From positions 2,811,231 to 2,875,230 of the forward strand of contig NZ_CP037422.1 in assembly GCF_007748175.1 (NCBI RefSeq): a stretch of DNA of 64,000 bases, written 5' to 3'. This document shows positions 46,601-54,992 of the stretch, piece by piece. Under the pieces are notes generated by a model. The model was not told the origin of the DNA, searched no databases, and was given only the letters and a program-made list of their open reading frames with translations. The position numbers were made by a program, and so were the translations under genes. The stretch comes from Gimesia aquarii (GTDB lineage: Bacteria > Planctomycetota > Planctomycetia > Planctomycetales > Planctomycetaceae). The first letter of the stretch is position 1. Each line of letters starts with the position of its first letter.

Positions 46601-47466
46601 TAACTTATATGGAAATTTTTGGACAGCTAAAAACAAAACAGGCGATTGGCCCTTTGACGGCGATTCTCTCATCAAATGGGGCTGATACTCATTCTTTAAA
46701 ACGGGTCGCGTTACAAGCATTGATGAATTTTGATAACCCCTCCATCGGCAAAAATATCCTGGCACGTTATCACAGTACGTTGCTCGATGAGCACGATGTT
46801 CGCAGCACTGCCCAGCGTGTGCTGGCGAGCCGCAAAGCCTGGAGTAAGCAATTTCTGAATGAAGTGAATTCCTGGCGAATCAAAGCCAATACTATTCCTC
46901 TTGATGTTGTCCAACAGATGGCATTACACGATGACCCGGAGATCAAAGCCAGTATCAAAAAACACTGGGGTAAAGTGCGTGGATCCACACCTGCTGAGAA
47001 AAAGCAAGAGATGTCGCGCGTCGCGAAATTGATCAAATCAAAAGAAGGCGATTTAGCATCTGGTAAGCTGCTGTTTAAAAAAACCTGTGCCGTCTGCCAC
47101 ACACTCTTTGGTGAAGGTGGTAAGGCAGGACCTAAGCTAACCGGTTATGAACGCGATAATGTGGACTTCATGCTTCTCGCAGTCGTTGACCCGAGTGCTG
47201 CCATTCGTGAAGAGTTCACTAACTTTCTGGTGGTGACTGACGATGGTCGTACAGTGACAGGGCTGATTGATGAACAGACCACGAAAACCCTCACGTTGAA
47301 AGATGTGAAAGGTCAGTCTGTCCTCATCAATAAAGATGAGATCGAACTCCTCAAAGCATTGGATCTCTCATTAATGCCCGATGGGTTAACCAAAAACCTC
47401 AGTGACAAAGAGGTTCAAGACCTGTTCGCTTACTTAATGAGTCGTACGCCCAATCGTGGGAAATAG
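43603..47466 (+). CDS. ThuA / PVC-type dehydrogenase propeller / HEAT / cytochrome c fusion protein
   Basis: 1287 residues with a signal peptide (LSLFAFTCVCGLSFLSVTG). Residues about 45-270 are ThuA-like (PLIVFMIGEKGYKTSE, LLFLSVRRKTLPTAQM). Next is a glucose/sorbosone-dehydrogenase-like beta-propeller of the membrane-bound dehydrogenase family (FVMESIAAEPEVMQPLYMS, EDTNGDGTFDKIK with Ca-binding DxNxDGxxD, KWGPDGWLYGANG, GPDGCVYLADWYDSRLTH). A HEAT-like helical stretch runs from about 690 to 1130, and the C-terminal cytochrome c domain has CAVCHTLFGEGGKAGPKL (CxxCH) and a distal Met region. This is a planctomycete-type periplasmic oxidoreductase for sugar substrates. A strong terminator follows. 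Confidence 0.93.
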   Translation: MLNRTFLKHTLSLFAFTCVCGLSFLSVTGEEKQPPSKAQTPADQPLIVFMIGEKGYKTSESLPAFAKAHLQPLGFRTEFVFADKKDSNSFPGLDVIKEADLLFLSVRRKTLPTAQMKLIRDYLAAGKPLMALRTSSHGFALSKDEPAKGYVEWKEFDKEVLGGEYAGDFNNKTPTDVTTQLRAEQNPIMATVRNKYFRSKGSMYKSINLKSSTKVLLRGLSRVEGQPVQMPVAWTNMYKKSRIFYTSLGHPGDFKINTFTHTLINAVYWCLKKEPPQVDVAGKISRDRFKKDLAGNEQVDKVMKSFKGRGEVGDESDPTPPEEAVKLFQVHKDFVMESIAAEPEVMQPLYMSFDHRGRMWVVQYLQYPFPAGLKVVKYDQYLRAVFDKVPPPPPNHFKGADKISVLEDTNGDGTFDKIKDVITSLNIVSAVTVGRGGIWVLNPPYLLFYPDANGDDIPDGDPEVHLSGFGLEDTHSVANSLKWGPDGWLYGANGSTTTGTVSSEVTKRVHFKGQMIWRYHPESKIFEIFAEGGGNTFSVEIDSKGRVFSGTNNGGTRGMHYAQGGYAKKNWGKHGPLTNPYAFGFYEHMRHKGYQERFSQTFSIYEGGIFPAKYNGAVFAANSLHNRVMASQLIPDTSTYRTEDMPPIVLTQDRWFRPVDIKVGPDGCVYLADWYDSRLTHVDPRDNWHKTSGRIYRLKPTNFQPIKPFDLAKQTNAELIKTMGHPNKWFRQKAVQVIGERGDQSMIPTLTKIAKSEQDERALEALWALNLLGAFNEHLALELLGHRDQHVRRWTIRLLGDSHQISQRLTKALVEQAKIEPYAEVRSQLASSAKRFPAEAGLEITYQLLRREEDQADLHIPLLLWWAIESKATSDRSAVLTLFSKPDFWQVKMVQDYILERIMQRYAMAGGPENYDMCAKLLKLAPSAGHKQKLMVGMLEAFRGQKIDNLPKELSKGLAEYQKTLGESDLALALRLGDKAATTRALKIIADKNADRPTRLTYMEIFGQLKTKQAIGPLTAILSSNGADTHSLKRVALQALMNFDNPSIGKNILARYHSTLLDEHDVRSTAQRVLASRKAWSKQFLNEVNSWRIKANTIPLDVVQQMALHDDPEIKASIKKHWGKVRGSTPAEKKQEMSRVAKLIKSKEGDLASGKLLFKKTCAVCHTLFGEGGKAGPKLTGYERDNVDFMLLAVVDPSAAIREEFTNFLVVTDDGRTVTGLIDEQTTKTLTLKDVKGQSVLINKDEIELLKALDLSLMPDGLTKNLSDKEVQDLFAYLMSRTPNRGK

Positions 47467-47469
47467 ATG

Positions 47470-47502
47470 GCAGGCTGGAACCCTCACCAGCCTGCGTTTT
47501 TT
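47470..47502 (+). terminator. intrinsic terminator after the PVC-type dehydrogenase gene
   Basis: Stem GCAGGCTGG (47470-47478), 8-nt loop and CCAGCCTGC (47487-47495), then G and six T residues. The 9-bp GC-rich perfect stem and T tract are a textbook Rho-independent terminator, starting 4 bp past the stop codon. It also insulates against the convergent STN gene. Confidence 0.92.
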
Positions 47503-47516
47503 ACTTAATCGTAAGT

Positions 47517-48320
47517 CTATAGGTCTTGCCCTGAAGTTTTCTGCTGGTCAGCCCGCGCTTGTCTGAGCTGCGTTAATAAATCCACAATCGCGTTTTGGGC
47601 ATGGTAGGTTTGGCTGATCACCAGTGATTTACTTTGCGGAAGAATCGAAATTGTGCCCCCATCATATTTGTAGGCATCCACTTTCACAGCACTCCCATAG
47701 GTCGTAATCGCAGGGCTGAGTCCAGAGATTCCACTCGGTTTCCATTCAGCCTCTGCCAAACGAGCATTTCGAATAACGGCCTCCAGAGCATTGTAGTCAT
47801 CCGGAGTACTGCAAAAATCGCCTACGGGATAAACTCGTGTTTTCATCATCTCAGATGCATACTCTTTTGAAGTGATTAGAATCATTTCCCGGTCCACAAC
47901 AAAAGTCAGCTCTAAGGGATCTAAAATTTGTAACAAAGCATTTTTTAAACTGATTTTGGAGAGTTCGACATCAACAGGCTCCTCAGCTGAGATACCTAAA
48001 TTTTCCAGAGCTTTTGACTGAATTTTAATTGGTACTTTATGCATTTCGGAAAAATAGTTCGCAACTTCTTCCAGCGGTACATCAGGAAAATTCGCTTCGG
48101 CTTCTGAATCTAAAGCGTTCTGCAATGTCTCCTCGCGTTCAGTTAATGCAGGATAAAATAACTGCCGGACCTTTTTGGTTTTAACCGATTTACTCGATTG
48201 GTCATTTTTAGTAACTTGCTTCTCATCTGCATAAGATTGAATTATAAGACAGTTCATAACGAATAGACAAAGGACAATCATCAGATACCTGCGATTTCCA
48301 CTTTGTACTTTATATTTCAT
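47517..48320 (-). CDS. STN-domain (secretin/TonB N-terminus-like) exported protein 1
   Basis: 267 residues with signal peptide (MIVLCLFVMNCLIIQSYA). The middle carries an STN-like module: NFPDVPLEEVANYFSEMH, ISLKNALLQILDPLELTFVV and DREMILITSK, followed by TRVYPVGDF and a C-terminal helix QARADQQKTSGQ. STN modules in secretins and FecA bind periplasmic partners or small motifs. The conserved SKSLVISQTYHAQNAIVDLL end is shared with the next gene. CAGGAG lies upstream of ATG 48320. It is the third and last of three tandem paralogues transcribed leftward. Confidence 0.8.
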   Translation of the reverse strand: MKYKVQSGNRRYLMIVLCLFVMNCLIIQSYADEKQVTKNDQSSKSVKTKKVRQLFYPALTEREETLQNALDSEAEANFPDVPLEEVANYFSEMHKVPIKIQSKALENLGISAEEPVDVELSKISLKNALLQILDPLELTFVVDREMILITSKEYASEMMKTRVYPVGDFCSTPDDYNALEAVIRNARLAEAEWKPSGISGLSPAITTYGSAVKVDAYKYDGGTISILPQSKSLVISQTYHAQNAIVDLLTQLRQARADQQKTSGQDL

Positions 48321-48399
48321 GGTTCACTCCTGATTCGATTTTGAGTTTCGATATCTTTAATAATCCGCATTTGCTCTGGCACTGAATGCAGATAGTATA

Positions 48400-49296
48400 T
48401 CAGTTTCCGACTCGTGCTTGTCTGAGTTGAGTCAACAAATCAACAATCGCGTTGTGCGCATGGTAGGTTTGACTGATCACCAACGATCTACTTTGCGGTA
48501 CAACAGAAATTGTGCCACCAGTTCCTTCTTCGTAAACCTGTGATCCGAATCCTGAGTCATTTGTGACTTGAAAGAAACCACTGCCACCACTACCTCCGCC
48601 TAAGCCGCCCCCCAGTCCACCTCCTGCTCCACCAAAACCACCTGCTTGAACGGGTTGACTCGGTTTAGAAGAAGAGACTCTAACTCGCCATTCTCCCAGG
48701 CTGGCATTGATGATTGCTGACTCCAGTGCCTGATAGTCATCAGGATTCTTACATAAATCACCCACAGGATAGACACGCGTTTTCAGCATCTCTTCTGCCT
48801 TGTATTTCGTGGTAATCTGAACCACATCTCGATCAACGACATAGGTTAATCCTATCGGTTGCAAAATGAGTTCGAGTGCGTTCTTCAGTGAAATGCCATG
48901 CAGGCTGATATTAACGGGTTCATCAGATGTTAATCCTTCTTCACCCAAATCGTTACTCAAAATCAGAATTGTAAGACCATGCTGATCCGCAAAAGTATTT
49001 ATCACCTCAGAGAGTGGATTGTCAATAAAATCACATTCAGTCTCTGCATTGAGTGCTGCCTGAATCTTCTGTTCCTGTTTTGTCAAAACCGGAAAAAATG
49101 TTTGCTGTAATTCTCCGTTCTTCTGAGCGTCACCCGCCAGAGCTGCTAGTGGTGCCGCATCTTTGACCGTTGGCTTGTGTGCTTGCGAAGCTTTGGAATT
49201 CCGCTTCTCTTGCCCGCTCGCCACGATCGTGATCCAGCCAGCAGCCAGACAAAATATCGTTAAAACAACGAATCTTCGCTTCAAAAACCCACTCAT
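48400..49296 (-). CDS. STN-domain exported protein 2 with glycine-rich insertion
   Basis: 298 residues, similar throughout to its neighbours: signal peptide, CDFIDNPLSEVINTFADQH, ISLKNALELILQPIGLTYVV, DRDVVQITTKYKAEEML and RVYPVGDLCKNPDDYQALE. It differs by a glycine-rich insertion (GGFGGAGGGLGGGLGGGSGG) before the shared RSLVISQTYHAHNAIVDLLT end. Such runs are typical flexible spacers or protein-contact elements. AGGAG lies 6 nt ahead of ATG 49296. It probably forms one transcript with both paralogues. Confidence 0.8.
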   Translation of the reverse strand: MSGFLKRRFVVLTIFCLAAGWITIVASGQEKRNSKASQAHKPTVKDAAPLAALAGDAQKNGELQQTFFPVLTKQEQKIQAALNAETECDFIDNPLSEVINTFADQHGLTILILSNDLGEEGLTSDEPVNISLHGISLKNALELILQPIGLTYVVDRDVVQITTKYKAEEMLKTRVYPVGDLCKNPDDYQALESAIINASLGEWRVRVSSSKPSQPVQAGGFGGAGGGLGGGLGGGSGGSGFFQVTNDSGFGSQVYEEGTGGTISVVPQSRSLVISQTYHAHNAIVDLLTQLRQARVGN

Positions 49297-49366
49297 GATC
49301 GACTCCTATTTTCTGTGAAATCTTAACATCTACAGCGGGCGAACCTCCGTCCGACTGGTATTACTA

Positions 49367-50203
49367 TTACTTCTTTTCAGTTGACAGGTCCTCCTGATCT
49401 TTACGGACCTGTCTTAGCTGGCTTAATAAATCTGTAATTTTATTGTGTACGCGATCTGTTTCATTCACCACAATCGCCTTACATTTGGGAACGATAGAAA
49501 TCGTTGAATTTCTTTGGGGAATCGGTTGCGTGTTTGGACTTCCGATCACCAAGCCAGCTGCAGACCAGTTTTTCTTTCTGAGGTCCAGGCATGTATTTCG
49601 AATTACATTTTCTAATGCCTGATAATCATCTGGTGTATCGCAAAGGTCTGCGACAGGATAAATACGTACTATCAATGTTTGGTTTGCCTCTTCTTGAGAG
49701 GTAATCTTGAGCACTTCGTGATCAATCACATAATCTAAACCCAATGGATTCAATATGATATTCAATGCAGATTTGAGAGAAACGCCATTCAGAGAAACAT
49801 TGATTGGCTCGTCAGCTGTTAAGCCTTCTTGTTCAAGGGCCTGTGCATCAAGGAAAATATTGATGCCATGCTGCGCCTGAAAAAATTGAAGTACCTCAGA
49901 GAGCGGAACATTCGGAAAATCACATTTCGTGTCCGCACTAAGTGCCTTTTGCATTTCCTGGGTACGTTTTGTCAGTGCCGGATAAAATGGTTGCATGATC
50001 TCTTTAGGCTGCAATGCAGTTACTGCTGGTTCAGCCTGAAATGAAGTTTTACTAATCAGTTTGTTCGCTTGAGCTTGTTTGGTACTCTGCTTGACTTCTG
50101 CGTTGGCAGCCATGACAAACCAGCCTGCAGCCAGAGAACAAATTGCTACTATCATCAATTTTGAACTTAAGATTGGATTCATGTTTGTCATCTTGTTTTT
50201 CAT
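49367..50203 (-). CDS. STN-domain exported protein 3 (most divergent)
   Basis: 278 residues. The shared features are all present: signal peptide ending near MAANA, CDFPNVPLSEVLQFFQAQH, VSLKSALNIILNPLGLDYVID, HEVLKITSQEEA and RIYPVADLCDTPDDYQALE. The C-terminal helix is IVVNETDRVHNKITDLLSQL instead of the SQTYHA form of the other two. GGAG lies 7 nt ahead of ATG 50203. As first gene of the tandem trio it is the best candidate for the ancestral or promoter-proximal member. Confidence 0.8.
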   Translation of the reverse strand: MKNKMTNMNPILSSKLMIVAICSLAAGWFVMAANAEVKQSTKQAQANKLISKTSFQAEPAVTALQPKEIMQPFYPALTKRTQEMQKALSADTKCDFPNVPLSEVLQFFQAQHGINIFLDAQALEQEGLTADEPINVSLNGVSLKSALNIILNPLGLDYVIDHEVLKITSQEEANQTLIVRIYPVADLCDTPDDYQALENVIRNTCLDLRKKNWSAAGLVIGSPNTQPIPQRNSTISIVPKCKAIVVNETDRVHNKITDLLSQLRQVRKDQEDLSTEKK

Positions 50204-50620
50204 GATTATCTCCGAATTAAGATTCAGCTCTGATCTATTCAGTGTGTGAGTTTTGTCACTTTAGTTGAAATCGAATTGAATTTTCTCTCTATAGAAAGAC
50301 TAGCAGTAAAAATATTTTTCTGTCAGTCATTGATAGAAGAACTACAAAGAAATGAATGCGCTCAAGTAAGATAGATTTGTGCTTCAGAAAAGACAAATCG
50401 CTGCCCACAACAGCTTTATCAAAAAAATGAAAGACGCAATTTTCCGAATGAAATGAGAGAGGAAAATAACTAAAATTGTGAATTATTGAGCATAAATGAA
50501 TAAGATGATGATAGTTTAATCGTAAAGACCCTAACCTCAGATGTCAACTTTTTTCTCATCTGAGCATCTTTAAGCTGAAATACAGTGGATCTCAACGAGG
50601 ACCCAAATTCGCCGTGTAGT
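50204..50620. other. 417-bp intergenic region, nothing recognised
   Basis: AT-rich sequence between the OstA-like gene and the first STN gene, both minus strand. It contains an AAAAATATTTTT palindromic tract near 50310 and scattered poly-A/T, but no open frame, terminator or strong operator-like dyad that I would call. It probably contains the STN operon promoter. Confidence 0.4.
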
Positions 50621-51340
50621 CTAATTGAACGTTGGTGTAGTTGACTTACTGGGAGTAGGGCGAAAAAGAGGATCAAAGCCATGAGATTGCCGCTTCTTTT
50701 TTGATTGAGGGTTCACTTCGAAAGAAGAGGGACCAAAAGGAGTAGGTGAGTTGAAATTTAAGCCTGATCGGTTTGAAAATCTATTATTAGATTGCACTTT
50801 ATTTTTTTTTAACGAAACTACATCCAGAACTTTAAGCAATGCCCTGGCCTGATCTTGATATTGAATCTGAATTTGACCGGATTCGATTTTGGTTAAGCTC
50901 GAACTATTGTCCCTGGTAATTGTCATCTTATTTCCATTGCCCGCCTTGAGGGTGAGAAATTTTGATTCAAAGTCAAACTTTACTTCGAGAGCGGCTGCAA
51001 TAAGTCGGTCGTGTTCGCTGACTATTTTGACATTCCCTGCTAATTTCATGATCAACTCTTTCTGCTTAATATAGTCAGCCTCTATACTATCAGCAGATAC
51101 ACGTATGCCAGCACAATCAATTCCAGCCTGACCTGCCAACTTGATCACATGTTTGCCATCACGCTGAATTTGAAAGTCGATTTCTTCAGCTTGGAGTTCT
51201 AAGTTTCCCAATGTGAGAGTATGGACCTCTGCAGGGGCTTTTGTTGCGGCAACCGTTTTTTCATCGTCCGCATAAACAGTCACTGCAAGACAAAAAGAAG
51301 CGAGTGAAATCAGGCAGATTGAACTTGTTTTAAAGAACAT
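50621..51340 (-). CDS. OstA/LptA-like exported protein
   Basis: 239 residues with signal peptide (MFFKTSSICLISLASFCLAVTVYA). The middle is a beta-jellyroll pattern of the OstA/LptA family: LELQAEEIDFQIQRDG, AGIRVSADSIEADYIKQ, ELIMKLAGNVKIVSEHDRLI and AALEVKFDFESKFLTLKAG. LptA-like proteins bridge lipopolysaccharide across the periplasm, but here a low-complexity tail (QSNNRFSNRSGLNFNS) replaces a dimer end, so only the fold is asserted. GGAG precedes ATG 51340. It is upstream of, and in line with, the three STN genes, 417 bp apart. Confidence 0.7.
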   Translation of the reverse strand: MFFKTSSICLISLASFCLAVTVYADDEKTVAATKAPAEVHTLTLGNLELQAEEIDFQIQRDGKHVIKLAGQAGIDCAGIRVSADSIEADYIKQKELIMKLAGNVKIVSEHDRLIAAALEVKFDFESKFLTLKAGNGNKMTITRDNSSSLTKIESGQIQIQYQDQARALLKVLDVVSLKKNKVQSNNRFSNRSGLNFNSPTPFGPSSFEVNPQSKKKRQSHGFDPLFRPTPSKSTTPTFN

Positions 51341-51442
51341 CGATTTTCTCCATATTTCATCGAAAAGAAATCCGTTTGTGTTTTGGCAGGTAGAAGTGTT
51401 CTAACAATCAGTTCTTTAGTAGTCCATACCAATTGCCGAAGA

Positions 51443-51461
51443 ATCAATCACTTTGATTGAT
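51443..51461. promoter_or_regulatory. candidate operator: 8-bp inverted repeat
   Basis: Perfect arms ATCAATCA and TGATTGAT flank CTT. The dyad lies in the divergent region between the OstA-like gene (minus) and the alpha/beta hydrolase (plus), a position from which a regulator could control both. Confidence 0.35.
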
Positions 51462-51589
51462 CCAAGAATAACTTTGTCGAGACTGTTTTCAATTCGCTCA
51501 AATTGCGGCATGATAGTAAGTGAAATGTTAGCTGTTATTGATAATGAAGTTACGACATCTGATCTACACCTTCCTGCGAGAATGCTCTT

Positions 51590-53626
51590 ATGCTTTTACA
51601 ACAAAAACTTTTTATCAAACTTTCTATTCTGCTGCTTCTGAATACGGTCTTCTTCCTTGCTCTGCTGCCAGCAGATGGGCCTGCTGATAACCTGCCCGAT
51701 CAGGTTCGCCGGATCCCCATGTTGGGAGTCGAAGTCCCTGATGAGCAGAAACAACATCTCAAGCAAGGACTGGCAAAACTTCAAACTTCTCTTGATCAAT
51801 TAAAAAAGAGTAAAGACTCGCGGGTACAAGCATTGATTCCAGACGTGGAAATCTATCATCGTGCCGTGCGCTGTGCACTCGAATATCAGGAATTTTTTCA
51901 CGAACGCGAAATTGGTAAAGGACTGGAATTATTAAAACAGGGGCAACGACGGGCTGATCAGTTGTTGAAAGGAGAGGCCCCCTGGACACGCCAGACAGGA
52001 TTAGTCGTACGCGGGTATGTCTCAAAGATCGACAATACAGTACAACCATACGGTCTGGTCATTCCCGATAGTTATACGTTTTCGGGTAAAAGCCGTTATC
52101 GTTGTGACCTCTGGTTTCATGGAAGAGGAGAACGTCTGAGTGAAGTCAATTTTATCAGTCAACAACAGCGATCTCGCGGGCAATATACTCCTGCTGACAC
52201 GATTGTGCTACACCCCTATGGCCGCTATTCCAATGCCTTCAAGTTTGCCGGCGAAGTGGACGTACTGGAAGCACTGGAATCGACGAAACAACGCTATCGT
52301 ATCGACGATAATCGTATTTCCGTACGCGGGTTTTCGATGGGAGGTGCTGCGTGCTGGCAATTTGCAGTGCATTATGCCGACCGCTGGTTTGCCGCCAATC
52401 CGGGAGCCGGCTTTTCCGAAACCCCTTTGTTTCTGAAAGTCTTCCAGAAAGAAACGCTCAAACCGACCTGGTATGAGAAAAAATTATGGCAACTTTATGA
52501 CTGTCCCGGTTACGCATTGAATCTGTATCAGTGCCCGACCATCGCTTATAGCGGCGAACTCGACAGTCAAAAACAGGCTGCCGATGTGATGGAAGAGGCT
52601 CTCAAGAGAGTCGGCATTGACATGGTGCACATTATTGGGCCTAAGATGGGGCATCGCATTCACGCCGATTCCAAACGCATTATTGAAGCCAAAATGGATT
52701 CGCTCGCCAAAGTGGGACGTCAGACCGTACCACATACCGTACATCTGGTAGCATACACTTTAAAGTACAACCGCATGAACTGGATGACGCTGGATTCGAT
52801 GGGAGAAGAATGGAAACAGGGCCAAATCGATGCCCGTTTAGTGCCGAACAATCGTGTCAAAATCAAAACCCAAAATGTCACGGGTTTCACATTGAAGATG
52901 CATGCGGGTGAATCACCATTTGATATGACCCGCCCGGTTATGATTCAGCTGGATGGAACTGACTACCAGGTTCCCGGTCCGCTCTCCGACCGTTCCTGGG
53001 AAGTCTCCTTTCATAAAACAAATGGTTCATGGCATGTAGGAGCAGCGATTCTGAAACCTGGGCAATTGGTCAAACGACATAACCTGCAGGGCCCTATTGA
53101 TGATGCCTTTATGGATTCCTTCATTTTCGTTTCCCCAACCGGAAAAAGCGCTTCGGCAACAGTCGAAAAATGGGTTCAGTCAGAGATGAAACATGCGATT
53201 GTTCATTGGCGGCAACAATTCCGTGGTGATGCCAGAGTGATGAAAGATACTCAGATTACCGATCAGGAAATTGCTTCCAGTAATCTTGTGTTGTGGGGAG
53301 ATCCTGAGAGTAATCAACTCATCAAAAAGATTATCAACAAATTACCCATTCAATGGAATCGCGAAGAAATCGTTGTCGGTCAAAAACACTTTCCAGCCGC
53401 GCATCATGCACCGATTCTGATTTTTCCAAACCCGTTGAATCCCTCGAAATACGTTGTTTTAAACAGCGGCTTTACCTACCGTGAATATGCGTATTTAAAT
53501 AATGCCAGGCAGGTTCCCATGCTGCCCGACTGGGCCATCATCGATTTACGCACACCGGCAGGCAGTCAATATCCCGGAAAAGTAGTCGATGCTGATTTCT
53601 TTGGCGAGCAATGGCAGTTAAAATAA
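51590..53626 (+). CDS. secreted alpha/beta hydrolase (prolyl-oligopeptidase-like/esterase)
   Basis: 678 residues with a signal peptide (LFIKLSILLLLNTVFFLALLP). An N-terminal helical stretch of about 100 residues (LKQGLAKLQTSLDQLKKSKD) precedes the catalytic domain: CDLWFHGRGERLSEV (oxyanion region), RISVRGFSMGGAACWQFA (nucleophile GFSMGG) and the presumed His in IIGPKMGHRIHAD, with SGELDSQKQA supplying Asp/Glu. The C-terminal half is beta-rich. The family contains planctomycete polysaccharide or acyl esterases; substrate unknown. It is 75 bp upstream of the triple-RidA gene, same strand, and both are exported. Confidence 0.82.
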   Translation: MLLQQKLFIKLSILLLLNTVFFLALLPADGPADNLPDQVRRIPMLGVEVPDEQKQHLKQGLAKLQTSLDQLKKSKDSRVQALIPDVEIYHRAVRCALEYQEFFHEREIGKGLELLKQGQRRADQLLKGEAPWTRQTGLVVRGYVSKIDNTVQPYGLVIPDSYTFSGKSRYRCDLWFHGRGERLSEVNFISQQQRSRGQYTPADTIVLHPYGRYSNAFKFAGEVDVLEALESTKQRYRIDDNRISVRGFSMGGAACWQFAVHYADRWFAANPGAGFSETPLFLKVFQKETLKPTWYEKKLWQLYDCPGYALNLYQCPTIAYSGELDSQKQAADVMEEALKRVGIDMVHIIGPKMGHRIHADSKRIIEAKMDSLAKVGRQTVPHTVHLVAYTLKYNRMNWMTLDSMGEEWKQGQIDARLVPNNRVKIKTQNVTGFTLKMHAGESPFDMTRPVMIQLDGTDYQVPGPLSDRSWEVSFHKTNGSWHVGAAILKPGQLVKRHNLQGPIDDAFMDSFIFVSPTGKSASATVEKWVQSEMKHAIVHWRQQFRGDARVMKDTQITDQEIASSNLVLWGDPESNQLIKKIINKLPIQWNREEIVVGQKHFPAAHHAPILIFPNPLNPSKYVVLNSGFTYREYAYLNNARQVPMLPDWAIIDLRTPAGSQYPGKVVDADFFGEQWQLK

Positions 53627-53701
53627 AGTCGTATGGTTCCAAAGTCCCTGATACTTTGGGAAGAATCAAAAATTGATCCTCTAAGAATTGTTGATCCTCC
53701 T

Positions 53702-54898
53702 ATGAAATACTTAATGAATTTACTGATCGCTGTTTTATTGCTGGTAGTTACAGATGCTGTTACTGCGGAAGTCTCTTACTTAAAAAGTACTCCCCAATCA
53801 GAGTCGTCTCTCTGCGTGGTTGTGAAAGATACGGTGTTAGTCCACACTTCTCAGATTTTGCCCCTCAACCTCAAAGGAGGCCAGATTCCTTCTGCCAACG
53901 CCAGTGATCAGACTGCACTCGTGCTTAAGAACCTGAATTACTTGCTGAAAAAAGTAGACAGTAATCTGAATCGACTGGTCAAACTGAATATCTATGTCGC
54001 CCGTGAAGATCTGGTACAGCAAGTACAACAACGAATAAAAGAAGAACTGGAAGTCATCGCACAACCAGCCTGCACGTATGTGGTCACAAAACTTCCTGGT
54101 CCGAATGCTCTGGTCGCCATGGATGCGGTCGCTGCAACCAATTCCTCAAAGCAATTAGCGAAGGTTCAAATTTATAATGATGAAGTTTCAGGATTTAGTG
54201 CTTCACTCTTACCGGCAGGACGAACTGCATATATTTCGGGACAAGCGGTGAAAGCAGATACGTTAACGGAAGCAACACGCAAAACCATGGAAGAGCTCCA
54301 TCAAACCCTGAAATACATTGGTACATCCCCTTCAAATGTGATACACGTTAAAGCGTTTATGACACCAATGAAAGAAGCCAATGATGTCGAGTTGGTGATT
54401 GACAGCTTTTTCCCTGAGGAGAGGCAACCACCTGTCTCTCTTGTGGAATGGTTTTCATCGTTACCCATTGAAATCGAGATGATTGTTGCCATGCCTGAAA
54501 ATAAAGCGACTGTTCGACCTGCTGAAACAGTGATCTATCAAACTCCGACCGGCATGAAAGCGTCTCCTGTTTATAGTCGGGTTGCGATTGCTGAAGTCAG
54601 TGACCGGATTTATGTTTCGGGAATTCTCGCTAAAGAGAACAAAAATAATGACCAGCAAATCCGAAGTGTGTTCAATCAATTAAGAACTATTGTCGAAAAG
54701 GCAGGCAGTGACTTAAATCATCTGGCAAAAGCCACATATTATGTTTCAGATAACGCAGTCAGCGGTCCTTTCGGAAAAATTCGCACAGAATATTATAACC
54801 CTAAACGCCCCCCTGCCGCATCCAAAGCGACTGTCAAAAGCGTAGGGTTTCCGAACCGCACCCTGGTGATTGATATGATTGCGATACCCTCAAAGTGA
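53702..54898 (+). CDS. exported protein with three tandem RidA (YjgF/UK114) domains
   Basis: About 398 residues from MKYLMNLLIAVLLLVVTDAVTA, a good signal peptide, which makes ATG 53702 preferable to an upstream in-frame ATG at 53633. Three RidA-like repeats follow, near residues 25-145, 150-270 and 280-398. Each has a strand-helix-strand unit such as TALVLKNLNYLLKKVDSN, RTAYISGQAVKADTLTEA, VIHVKAFMTPMKEAND and IYVSGILAKENKNNDQQI, and the third ends with PPAASKATVKSVGFPNRT. RidA proteins form trimers that deaminate reactive enamines/imines; three copies on one chain could make a pseudo-trimer. The catalytic Arg of RidA is not clearly present in each repeat. A strong terminator follows. Confidence 0.82.
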   Translation: MKYLMNLLIAVLLLVVTDAVTAEVSYLKSTPQSESSLCVVVKDTVLVHTSQILPLNLKGGQIPSANASDQTALVLKNLNYLLKKVDSNLNRLVKLNIYVAREDLVQQVQQRIKEELEVIAQPACTYVVTKLPGPNALVAMDAVAATNSSKQLAKVQIYNDEVSGFSASLLPAGRTAYISGQAVKADTLTEATRKTMEELHQTLKYIGTSPSNVIHVKAFMTPMKEANDVELVIDSFFPEERQPPVSLVEWFSSLPIEIEMIVAMPENKATVRPAETVIYQTPTGMKASPVYSRVAIAEVSDRIYVSGILAKENKNNDQQIRSVFNQLRTIVEKAGSDLNHLAKATYYVSDNAVSGPFGKIRTEYYNPKRPPAASKATVKSVGFPNRTLVIDMIAIPSK

Positions 54899-54930
54899 GT
54901 TTGTTGTCTTCACCCACTGTTGGAAACAAA

Positions 54931-54958
54931 AACGCCCTGTACTTACAGGGCGTTTTTT
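54931..54958. terminator. intrinsic terminator, convergent genes
   Basis: AACGCCCTGT (54931-54940), loop ACTT and ACAGGGCGTT (54945-54954) followed by TTTT. The perfect 10-bp stem has an A run on its left and a T run on its right, so it can work in both directions between the triple-RidA gene and the convergent DUF1501 gene. Confidence 0.93.
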
Positions 54959-54992
54959 GATTCTGAGGTGAAGTTGCAAACTCGAATACAAC

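Noticed and set aside
48600..48660. Glycine-codon repeat as possible microsatellite or CRISPR-like array
   Set aside because: It is the glycine-rich coding insertion of the middle STN gene; no spacer-repeat order exists.
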